This document shows, piece after piece, positions 6,467-11,898 of a stretch of 11,898 nucleotides of DNA. Below the pieces are notes generated by a model, which ran no database searches, had not been told where the DNA came from, and saw nothing but the letters and a program-made list of their open reading frames with translations. Source of the DNA: Anaerosporobacter sp031551385 (GTDB lineage: Bacteria > Bacillota > Clostridia > Lachnospirales > Lachnospiraceae); the NCBI RefSeq assembly GCF_031551385.1, contig NZ_JAVBNS010000199.1, forward strand, positions 1 to 11,898, in the 5' to 3' direction. The translations under genes and the position numbers were made by a program. Positions within the stretch are counted from its first letter, which is position 1. Each line of letters starts with the position of its first letter.

Positions 6467-6796
6467 ATGTCAGTAGTAGCAGTTATGAAAAATGCAAAAA
6501 ATGAATTAGATGAAGGTTTTAGTATTCCCATTGCTTCGAAATATTTTTTTAATTCGTATTGGAAAAAAGCAATAGAGGAATTGCAATTAGAATTTTTATC
6601 AAGGGTGGAACAAGGTTTAGAATTTACAAAAGAAGAATTGCCACATATTATAGAAGAGTTACATAAAGTAACAAAGTGGAAAAAGGGAAACCTAAGAGAA
6701 GGCGAGAAGAAGGTAATGGAGATAAGAGTTGGATTGCTTATCGAAAAGTTACCAGAAGCTTTTGAAGATGAAAGTAATACTGTTTTTATAGGATAA
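6467..6796 (+). CDS. Small hypothetical protein, possible orphan immunity protein
   Basis: A 109-residue, helix-rich, charged cytosolic-looking protein. Residues 12-45 contain an aromatic segment (KYFFNSYWKKAIEELQLEFL). Residues 53-68 are an acidic helix (KEELPHIIEELHKVTKWKK) and residues 84-103 read EIRVGLLIEKLPEAFEDE. The ATG overlaps an upstream TAA by one base (TAATG 6465-6469), the same junction as at the start of immunity copy 2, and GGGGGCG lies 7 bases before it. It is the last gene of the toxin island and is followed by a strong hairpin. I do not recognise the family; an immunity role is inferred only from size, context and the junction. Confidence 0.55.
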   Translation: MSVVAVMKNAKNELDEGFSIPIASKYFFNSYWKKAIEELQLEFLSRVEQGLEFTKEELPHIIEELHKVTKWKKGNLREGEKKVMEIRVGLLIEKLPEAFEDESNTVFIG

Positions 6797-6817
6797 TAAA
6801 TTAATATTGTTGTAATT

Positions 6818-6863
6818 AAAGAACCCAGTTAATAGAGAATTCGATCTATTAACTGGGTTCTTT
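6818..6863 (+). terminator. Strong terminator hairpin closing the toxin island
   Basis: A perfect 18-bp stem, AAAGAACCCAGTTAATAG (6818-6835) with CTATTAACTGGGTTCTTT (6846-6863), flanks a 10-base loop. The A and T ends make it usable on both strands. It lies 22 bases after the stop at 6796. Confidence 0.8.
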
Positions 6864-6884
6864 AACTATAAAACAAGAAGTATG

Positions 6885-6935
6885 CTCTATGGCATTTGTC
6901 ACACGAATATGACAAATGTAATGACTTTTATAGAG
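6885..6935. promoter_or_regulatory. Nested inverted repeat just upstream of the PadR operon promoter
   Basis: The inner arms CATTTGTCA (6893-6901) and TGACAAATG (6910-6918) are perfect complements around 8 bases. The outer arms CTCTAT (6885-6890) and ATAGAG (6930-6935) are also complementary. It ends 15 bases before the -35 box. It could be a regulator-binding palindrome or a second terminator-like structure, but it has no T tract. Confidence 0.45.
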
Positions 6936-6949
6936 TCTACAATATTGTA

Positions 6950-6978
6950 TTGACACATAATATTATATGACGTATAGT
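6950..6978 (+). promoter_or_regulatory. Sigma-A promoter of the PadR operon
   Basis: TTGACA (6950-6955), a 17-base spacer and TATAGT (6973-6978) form a near-consensus promoter. Transcription would begin near 6985, giving a leader of about 80 bases before the regulator gene. Confidence 0.75.
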
Positions 6979-7030
6979 ATTGATATAAGAACAATATAAG
7001 AAACAAAACAATATATCGAGTGAGATAATA

Positions 7031-7052
7031 TATGTTTCAAAGAAGAAACATA
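7031..7052. promoter_or_regulatory. Palindrome, candidate PadR operator
   Basis: TATGTTTC-N6-GAAACATA is a perfect 8-bp inverted repeat lying directly before the AAGGAGG site of the PadR gene. Known PadR-family operators carry ATGT and ACAT half-sites, and both are present here. Autoregulation through it is inferred. The same sequence could form a leader hairpin next to the ribosome binding site. Confidence 0.5.
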
Positions 7053-7066
7053 AGGAGGTTGGAGAT

Positions 7067-7384
7067 ATGGTATTTAATACAGGTGCCGCATTACTAGATG
7101 CAATTGTTTTAGCAGTTGTATCGAAAGATGAAAATGGCACATATGGATACAAAATAACGCAAGATGTTCAACAAGCGATCGATATTTCAGAATCTACCTT
7201 GTACCCAGTGCTTAGAAGGCTATTAAAAGATAATTGCTTGGAAGTATATGATATGGAATTTGGTGGTAGAAATCGAAGGTATTATAAGGTGACAAATGAA
7301 GGAAGAGCGCAACTTAGAATGTATTGTAATGAATGGAAGAAATATTCAACAAGTATAAGTAATATTTTTGTGGGGGTGGAATAG
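7067..7384 (+). CDS. PadR-family transcriptional regulator
   Basis: A 105-residue short PadR protein made almost only of the winged helix: N-terminal LLDAIVLAVV, then YGYKITQDV, the recognition helix ESTLYPVLRRLLKDN, and the wing with GRNRRYYKVTNEG. A C-terminal helix (about 80-97, RMYCNEWKKYSTSISNIF) replaces the longer coiled-coil domain of classical PadR and is the likely dimer interface. ATG 7067 has an ideal AAGGAGG site 9 bases upstream. The stop abuts the next ATG, so it is cotranscribed with the envelope genes and probably represses its own operon. The inducing signal is unknown. Confidence 0.92.
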   Translation: MVFNTGAALLDAIVLAVVSKDENGTYGYKITQDVQQAIDISESTLYPVLRRLLKDNCLEVYDMEFGGRNRRYYKVTNEGRAQLRMYCNEWKKYSTSISNIFVGVE

Positions 7385-8140
7385 ATGAATAGACAGGAGT
7401 TTTTAAGTGAATTAGAAAACCTTCTTCAAAACATACCAAATGCAGATAGGCAAGAAGCAATTCGATACTATGAAGATTATTTTGAAGATGCTGGTATCGA
7501 GAATGAAGAACACGTTATTAGAGAGCTTGGTAGTCCAGAACAAGTTGCTGCTATAATACAAGAAGATTTAAGAAACGAAGCAACAAAGGATAGTGGAGAA
7601 TTCACAGAGAAGGGGTATTATAATCCTGCATTTGATAAGAAAAATCAAGAAGAGGTTGCAAGAGTAGAAACACCAAATTATCAAAACGCAAATCAAAATG
7701 CGAACTATAATACATCAAATGGATTTGGGAATGAACAACAAGAAAAAGAACCAACATATGTGTATGAATATACAAAGTTTCCGAAAACACTATTTATTTT
7801 AGCAATAATTTTCTTCATACCAGTAGGTATTCCATTGATAGCCACTGCTTTTGCATTCTTTATAACAATGGTAGCACTTGTGTTTGCTTTAGTAGCTACA
7901 TTTGGCGGAATAAGTTTTGGTTTAACATTGGGAGGAGTGCTTGCAGTGATAGGTGGAATTTCTCAGTTTTTGATTTTTCCAATGGAAGCACTTATGGCAG
8001 TGGGTGTAGGCTTACTACTTATCGGCATTGGCTTACTATTTGCAATCATGACAAAAGCAAGTGCAGTATTAATTCCGAAGTCAATTAGAGGTTTTGTATA
8101 TCTTTGCAAACTACCATTTAGAAGGAGGGCGATGGCGTGA
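7385..8140 (+). CDS. HAAS-domain (DUF1700) membrane protein
   Basis: The N-terminal 65 residues (NRQEFLSELENLLQNIP, RYYEDYFEDAGIENEEHV, IRELGSPEQVAAIIQEDL) are a clear HAAS/DUF1700 helical domain. A polar Asn/Gln-rich linker (about 95-120) follows, then four hydrophobic segments at about 133-152, 153-173, 176-197 and 203-222, and a basic tail (CKLPFRRRAMA). Family knowledge: such proteins sit beside PadR regulators and DUF4097 proteins. The HAAS domain is thought to be a cytosolic interaction module, possibly contacting PadR. Its start follows GGGGGTGGA immediately after the PadR stop, and its end overlaps the next start by 4 bases (GTGA), which suggests translational coupling. Confidence 0.88.
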   Translation: MNRQEFLSELENLLQNIPNADRQEAIRYYEDYFEDAGIENEEHVIRELGSPEQVAAIIQEDLRNEATKDSGEFTEKGYYNPAFDKKNQEEVARVETPNYQNANQNANYNTSNGFGNEQQEKEPTYVYEYTKFPKTLFILAIIFFIPVGIPLIATAFAFFITMVALVFALVATFGGISFGLTLGGVLAVIGGISQFLIFPMEALMAVGVGLLLIGIGLLFAIMTKASAVLIPKSIRGFVYLCKLPFRRRAMA

Positions 8141-8976
8141 ATCTTTTTACAAAGAATTGTTTGAGAATTAGTGGAATAGTAATGTTTTTGGGATTTGTAT
8201 TTATATGTATTGCAAAGGCAGGGGGTGCTAATGGCATGGCTATGAATGGGAGTGGATTGGATTTGCAAAGTGAATATGATGCAGAAATCACATCAATAAA
8301 AATCGAACTGAATATTGGAAATGTCAAAATCAAGCGTGGAGAAACATTTGCCATCGATGCAACGAATATGAACAAGAAAACCTTTAGTAGTTTTGTGGAT
8401 GATGATGTATGGACGATTAAAGATAATGGAAATGGTTTTCAGGTGTTTGGGTTTGATATTCCCTTCCTCGATAATAATAATTCAAACTATAGTGTTGTAA
8501 TCTATGTACCAGATGATTTTAAACCAGAAGATTTAAGTATAAAACTTGGTGCTGGTAGAGTAGAATTGTGTGACATGGAAGCTACAAATGTTGTTTTTGA
8601 GATGGGTGCAGGCGAGTTATTTGCAAATCAATTAGTCATTAAAGAAAGAAGTGATTTACATGTAGGAGCAGGTAAAATCGGTATTAAAGATTTAACAGCA
8701 AGTAGTGTTGACTTAGATTGTGGTTTAGGAGAAATGGATATCAAAGGTGATATTCGTGGAGAGAGTAAAGCGAGCTGTGGACTAGGACATATTTCACTTA
8801 GACTTAGTGAACCTGAGAGTAGATATGAATTCAAGGTAAGTTGTGGTTTAGGAAGTGTTAAGCTTAACAAAGCAAGTTATTCATTTATAAGTGACAGTAA
8901 GATAAAGGGTGATGACGCAGAATACTATTTTAAGGTTGAATGTGGTATGGGAAGCGTTGAAGTTTTTAATGATTAG
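8137..8976 (+). CDS. DUF4097-family beta-repeat membrane-anchored protein
   Basis: This 279-residue protein starts at GTG 8137, 11 bases after GGAGGG. Residues 8-28 (CLRISGIVMFLGFVFICIA) form one N-terminal membrane segment. The rest should be outside the cell if the positive-inside rule holds. From about residue 133 the sequence is a repeat ladder with a Gly-x-Gly turn every 19-22 residues, with one longer step at the end: LGAG 137, MGAG 156, VGAG 176, CGLG 195, CGLG 214, CGLG 236, CGMG 269. This is the DUF4097 (adhesin-like, beta-solenoid) pattern. The last four turns each carry a Cys before the turn. Its position between HAAS and PspC genes suggests an envelope-stress or surface-homeostasis role. 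The molecular activity of the family is not established. Confidence 0.88.
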   Translation: MNLFTKNCLRISGIVMFLGFVFICIAKAGGANGMAMNGSGLDLQSEYDAEITSIKIELNIGNVKIKRGETFAIDATNMNKKTFSSFVDDDVWTIKDNGNGFQVFGFDIPFLDNNNSNYSVVIYVPDDFKPEDLSIKLGAGRVELCDMEATNVVFEMGAGELFANQLVIKERSDLHVGAGKIGIKDLTASSVDLDCGLGEMDIKGDIRGESKASCGLGHISLRLSEPESRYEFKVSCGLGSVKLNKASYSFISDSKIKGDDAEYYFKVECGMGSVEVFND

Positions 8977-9052
8977 GTGTATAGTATGTTTATAATACAA
9001 AGAGTAAAGATACGAGAAAATATGTATTAATTAGAATATGGAGGAATGACTT

Positions 9053-9247
9053 ATGGAACAAAAAAGATTATATCGTTCAGCAACAGACAAGAAATTATGT
9101 GGAGTGTGTGCAGGAATTGCAGAGTATATTAATATTGATCCAACATTGGTTCGTTTATTATGGGTTATTTTTGGCTGTATGGGTGGTTCTGGGGTGTTAG
9201 CTTATATCGTAGCAGCAATTATAATGCCAGTTCGTTATGAAAGATAA
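9053..9247 (+). CDS. PspC-domain protein
   Basis: A 64-residue stand-alone PspC domain: RLYRSATDKKLCGVCAGIAE, IDPTLVRLLWVIFG, then a Gly-rich membrane segment (about 34-58, ending AYIVAAIIMP). This matches the family length and the conserved GV.AGIA and D.T.VRL motifs. It has a GGAGGAATGACTT site before the ATG. Family knowledge: PspC modules are membrane sensors or effectors of envelope stress in phage-shock and Lia-like systems. It lies 76 bases after the DUF4097 gene. A TATAAT at 8991 has no good -35 partner, so it is probably the last gene of the PadR operon, ended by the hairpin at 9270. Confidence 0.92.
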   Translation: MEQKRLYRSATDKKLCGVCAGIAEYINIDPTLVRLLWVIFGCMGGSGVLAYIVAAIIMPVRYER

Positions 9248-9269
9248 TTATGTGTAAATACATTATAAG

Positions 9270-9300
9270 GGCGAAGAGTCGGAGAGATTCTTCGCCTTTT
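9270..9300 (+). terminator. Rho-independent terminator of the PadR-PspC operon
   Basis: GGCGAAGAGTC (9270-9280) pairs with GATTCTTCGCC (9286-9296), 11 bp with one G-T pair and a 5-base loop, and is followed by TTTT. Confidence 0.88.
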
Positions 9301-9324
9301 CGCGATGTTCCATTGTCAGAAATC

Positions 9325-9353
9325 TTGTTTGGTTTTAGCATTTGTGGTATACT
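9325..9353 (+). promoter_or_regulatory. Extended -10 promoter of the DUF1622 gene
   Basis: TTGTTT (9325-9330), a 17-base spacer and TATACT (9348-9353), with the extended TGG just before the -10. The start point should be near 9360, so the ATG at 9342 cannot be used and ATG 9384 is the real start. Confidence 0.7.
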
Positions 9354-9383
9354 GTAGAAAAGACAGACAAAGGGGCTGAGAAG

Positions 9384-9713
9384 ATGGAATTTTTACAGAA
9401 TTTATTAGAACACATTGTAGAAATAGCAATTTTATTCTTTGAATTTGTAGGTATCATCATTATCGTTTGGACTGGAATCGTAAGTGTATACAAGTATGTT
9501 CGCAGAAGTAAGGAAACTCGAATCGTGTTAGCAAAAGGATTGGCACTAGGACTGGAATTTAAGTTAGGAAGCGAAATACTTCGAACTGTAATTGTGCGAG
9601 AGTGGAAGGAGATAGCAATAGTAGGAGGGATTATTGTGTTACGAGCAGCATTAACCTTCTTAATTCATTGGGAAATAAAAGAAGAGGAAAAAGGAATACA
9701 TATTGACAAGTAA
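9384..9713 (+). CDS. DUF1622-family membrane protein
   Basis: A 109-residue integral membrane protein starting MEFLQNLLEHIVEIAILFFE. Hydrophobic segments lie at about 8-33 and 71-93 with a weaker one at about 47-65. Between them is a basic, Arg-rich loop (KYVRRSKETRIVLAKGLALG) and the EFKLGSEILRT stretch characteristic of DUF1622. The start follows AGGGGCTGAGAAG and fits the promoter at 9325. The function of the family is not known. The final codons contain the -35 box of the argS promoter, so the two genes are tightly packed but separately promoted. No terminator is seen between them apart from the argS attenuator. Confidence 0.82.
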   Translation: MEFLQNLLEHIVEIAILFFEFVGIIIIVWTGIVSVYKYVRRSKETRIVLAKGLALGLEFKLGSEILRTVIVREWKEIAIVGGIIVLRAALTFLIHWEIKEEEKGIHIDK

Positions 9714-9731
9714 AACGTTAGCTTTTATAAT
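9703..9731 (+). promoter_or_regulatory. Consensus sigma-A promoter of argS
   Basis: A perfect TTGACA (9703-9708), 17-base spacer and perfect TATAAT (9726-9731). The -35 lies in the last codons of the DUF1622 gene. Transcription would start near 9738, which gives a leader of about 310 bases holding the T-box. Confidence 0.88.
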
Positions 9732-9760
9732 GGAACGTAAATATAGTTATATAAGACAAA

Positions 9761-9998
9761 TTCAAGGAAGAGAAGAGTATTTGTTTTTCGTACTTTCAGC
9801 GAGTAGGAGATTGGTGTGAGTCCTATAAGTGCAAGGCAAAGAAAAGGAACTTGGAGAAGCAGATTCGAGTATGGCAAAGCCGATAAGATTCTGACGTTAG
9901 CTGCGTTAAAGTGTTAAGTGGACTGTAGCATATACAGTCAATTAGAGTGGTACCACGGAATAACTTCGTCTCTTATCGTTTGATAAGAGACGTTTTTT
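9761..9998 (+). promoter_or_regulatory. T-box riboswitch (tRNA-Arg sensing) upstream of argS
   Basis: The base of Stem I is TTCAAG (9761-9766) with CTTGGA (9850-9855). The 5' arm has AGAGA (9770-9774) and an AGTA loop-E motif (9776-9779). The apical part has GGTGTGAGTCC (9813-9823). The T-box sequence AGAGTGGTACCACGG (9944-9958) carries the TGGT that pairs with the tRNA acceptor end (predicted discriminator base A). The attenuator hairpin follows. A likely Arg specifier is AGA at 9840-9842, in the expected 3' arm of Stem I. AGG at 9845-9847 is an alternative. Uncharged tRNA-Arg would favour the antiterminator and raise argS expression. The specifier register is inferred from position and the downstream gene, not from a full fold. 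Confidence 0.9.
9967..9998 (+). terminator. T-box attenuator (intrinsic terminator) before argS
   Basis: CGTCTCTTATC (9967-9977) and GATAAGAGACG (9982-9992) form a perfect 11-bp stem with a GTTT loop followed by six T. It starts nine bases after the T-box core and is the conditional terminator of the leader. Confidence 0.92.
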
Positions 9999-10048
9999 AG
10001 TTTATGGGAAAGTGTTCCTATGAAAAACAAAGAAAAGAGGTAGATAAT

Positions 10049-11821
10049 ATGAAGAAGCTAATTGATATGATTACGCAAGAGGTTAAGATTGCATTTATCG
10101 CTTGTGGATATACTGAAAAATATGGAGCAGTGTCATTATCGAATCGTCCAGATTTATGCCAATACCAATGTAATGGTGCAATGGCAGCTGCGAAACAGTA
10201 TAAGAAAGCACCGATCATGATTGCAAATGAGGTAGTTGCGAAATTAGAAGATTACACAATGTTCAAAGAAATCGTAGCAGTAGCACCAGGATTTATTAAC
10301 ATCAAAGTAAGTGAAGAATATTTAGCTGACTATATTAATGACATGGCGAAGGAAGAAAACTTTGGTTTTGAAAAAGCAGAAAATCCAAAGACAATTGTAA
10401 TTGATTACGGCGGACCAAACGTAGCAAAACCGCTTCATGTAGGACATTTACGTTCAGCAGTCATCGGTGAAAGTGTGAAGAGAATCAGCCGTTTCGCAGG
10501 ACATAATGTAATCGGTGATGTACATCTTGGAGATTGGGGTCTTCAGATGGGATTAATCATTACAGAATTAAAGAAACGTCAACCAGAATTGGTTTATTTT
10601 GATGAGAGCTTTGAAGGAGAATATCCAGAGGAAGCACCATTTACGATTTCGGAATTAGAAGAAATCTATCCATATGCCAATGCATACTCAAAAGAACATC
10701 CAGAATTCAAAGAGGAAGCAAAGAATGCGACATTTGAATTACAAAGTGGAAAAAGCGGTTATGTTGCATTATGGAATCATATCTTGAATGTATCAGTAAC
10801 AGACTTAAAGAAAAATTATGACAAGTTAAATGTATCCTTTGACTTATGGAAAAAGGAAAGTGATGCACAAGGTTATATCCCAGGCATGGTAGATTATCTG
10901 AAAAATGGCGGATATGCACATATCAGTGAAGGTGCATTAGTTGTTGATGTAAAAGAGGAAACCGATACAAAAGAAATTCCTCCATGTATGATTTTAAAAT
11001 CAGATGGTGCAACACTATACAATACAACAGATCTAGCAACTATCGTAGAACGTGCAGAACTATTTAATCCAGATGTCATCACATATGTTGTAGATAAACG
11101 TCAAGAATTATACTTTGAACAAGTATTCCGTTGCGCAAAGAAAACAAATCTAGTTGGTGAACATGTGAAGTTGACATTCCTAGGATTTGGTACAATGAAT
11201 GGAAAAGATGGAAAACCATTTAAAACAAGAGATGGTGGAGTAATGCGTCTTGAAAATCTTATTTCAGAGATTACAACAGCTGTATACGATAAGATTATGA
11301 GTAACCGAGATATGCAAGAGGAAGAAGCTAAGGAAATAGCAAACAAAGTAGGTATTGCGGCAATCAAATATGGTGATTTATCAAACCAAGCATCAAAAGA
11401 CTATATCTTTGATGTGGAGCGTTTCACTTCATTTGAAGGAGATACAGGCCCATATATTCTATATACAATTGTTCGTATTAAGTCAATCCTTAATAAATAC
11501 AAAGAAGTTACAGGTGTTGATACAATTGCTACAAGTAAGATGTTACCAGCAACAGGCGAGAGTGAAACAGCACTAATGTTAGAGTTAACAAAATTCAGTG
11601 ATACAATTACAACAGCATTTGCAGAGAATGCACCACATAGAGTATGCCAATATATCTATGATTTATCAAATGCATTCAATAAGTTTTATCATGAGAATAA
11701 AATTATTGCAAATGAAGATGAGAAGGTTCGTGCTTCTTGGATTCAATTAATTACATTAACATGCAATGTTCTTAATACATGTATTGAATTGTTAGGAATT
11801 GAAGCTCCAGACAGAATGTAA
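10049..11821 (+). CDS. argS: Arginyl-tRNA synthetase
   Basis: A 590-residue class Ia aminoacyl-tRNA synthetase that charges tRNA-Arg with arginine in the cytosol. In order: the N-terminal additional domain (about 1-110, with APGFINIKVS), the HIGH-type motif as HVGH at 130-133 in GPNVAKPLHVGHLRS, then GDVHLGDWGLQMG (156-168), and DGATLYNTTDLAT (319-331). FGTMNGKDGKPFKTRDG (380-396) takes the KMSKS position, as is usual for ArgRS lacking a canonical KMSKS. The anticodon-binding helical domain (about 455-590) contains the RFTSFEGDTGPYILYT block and ends in the typical EAPDRM. I chose ATG 10049 (MKKLIDMI) because AAAGAGG lies 8 bases upstream. An in-frame ATG at 10004 would add 15 unusual residues right after the attenuator. 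Length matches the family. Confidence 0.97.
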   Translation: MKKLIDMITQEVKIAFIACGYTEKYGAVSLSNRPDLCQYQCNGAMAAAKQYKKAPIMIANEVVAKLEDYTMFKEIVAVAPGFINIKVSEEYLADYINDMAKEENFGFEKAENPKTIVIDYGGPNVAKPLHVGHLRSAVIGESVKRISRFAGHNVIGDVHLGDWGLQMGLIITELKKRQPELVYFDESFEGEYPEEAPFTISELEEIYPYANAYSKEHPEFKEEAKNATFELQSGKSGYVALWNHILNVSVTDLKKNYDKLNVSFDLWKKESDAQGYIPGMVDYLKNGGYAHISEGALVVDVKEETDTKEIPPCMILKSDGATLYNTTDLATIVERAELFNPDVITYVVDKRQELYFEQVFRCAKKTNLVGEHVKLTFLGFGTMNGKDGKPFKTRDGGVMRLENLISEITTAVYDKIMSNRDMQEEEAKEIANKVGIAAIKYGDLSNQASKDYIFDVERFTSFEGDTGPYILYTIVRIKSILNKYKEVTGVDTIATSKMLPATGESETALMLELTKFSDTITTAFAENAPHRVCQYIYDLSNAFNKFYHENKIIANEDEKVRASWIQLITLTCNVLNTCIELLGIEAPDRM

Positions 11822-11837
11822 GGAAGGAAGCGATACG

Positions 11838-11898
11838 ATGTTTCGTGAAATAGCTAAATTAGTAATATACAGAAATTTAGAGAAAGACAGTATTTTAT
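11838..11898 (+). CDS. Start of a downstream gene, cut by the window edge
   Basis: ATG 11838 begins MFREIAKLVIYRNLEKDSIL and the frame stays open to the end of the window. AAGGAAGGAAG lies about 7 bases upstream and there is no terminator after argS, so it is probably cotranscribed with argS under T-box control. Only about 20 residues are visible, too few to assign a family. Confidence 0.65.
   Translation, partial: MFREIAKLVIYRNLEKDSIL

Noticed and set aside
9342..9383. Longer DUF1622 start at 9342
   Set aside because: It falls between the -35 and -10 boxes, upstream of the predicted transcription start.
10004..10048. Longer argS start at ATG 10004
   Set aside because: It lies 6 bases after the attenuator T tract with no ribosome binding site, and would add 15 residues not typical of ArgRS. 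ATG 10049 has a good site.
1..11898. CRISPR array, tRNA or rRNA gene
   Set aside because: No regularly spaced short repeats, and no cloverleaf or rRNA-like stretches were seen. The only tRNA-related element is the T-box leader.

Overview
The window looks like chromosome of an AT-rich, low-GC Gram-positive anaerobe, most likely a Lachnospiraceae/Clostridium relative. Supporting signs are consensus sigma-A promoters (TTGACA-17-TATAAT), strong AGGAGG-type ribosome binding sites, a T-box leader in front of argS, and a PadR / HAAS (DUF1700) / DUF4097 / PspC envelope operon. Almost every gene reads on the + strand, and I found no convincing minus-strand gene.

Region 1 (1-6870) is an accessory, recombining polymorphic-toxin island tied to a contractile injection system. 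It opens with the 3' part of a VgrG/gpD-like spike gene. A 416-residue putative toxin follows (spike-like N-terminus, hydrophobic middle, PD-(D/E)XK-like nuclease C-terminus), then its probable immunity gene with a 1-base overlap. Next come a gene fragment and a terminator. After these lies a second partial module: a DcrB/DUF1795 (Eag-like) putative effector adaptor, then an ORF in which the 5' end of a vgrG gene runs in frame into an unrelated, immunity-like protein. Behind it are debris pieces: a fragment of an immunity gene, a roughly 70-bp element that recurs 1.5 kb downstream, and a vgrG piece joined in frame to the last codons of the toxin, carrying two nonsense codons. An intact paralogue of the immunity gene follows directly. 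A frameshifted gene and a further small orphan gene, whose start codon overlaps an upstream stop in the same TAATG arrangement, close the island before an 18-bp terminator hairpin. The layout fits repeated replacement of toxin tips, with old immunity genes kept and old toxin and spike genes decaying.

Region 2 (6870-9300) is a self-contained operon with a consensus promoter, a palindrome that may be an operator, a PadR-family regulator, a HAAS-domain membrane protein, a DUF4097 beta-repeat protein and a PspC-domain protein, ended by a terminator. Such sets are generally linked to envelope homeostasis or stress.

Region 3 (9300-11898) is core genome: a DUF1622 membrane protein with its own extended -10 promoter, then argS with a consensus promoter, a T-box antitermination leader and an intrinsic attenuator. 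A downstream gene, cut by the window edge, probably shares the argS transcript.
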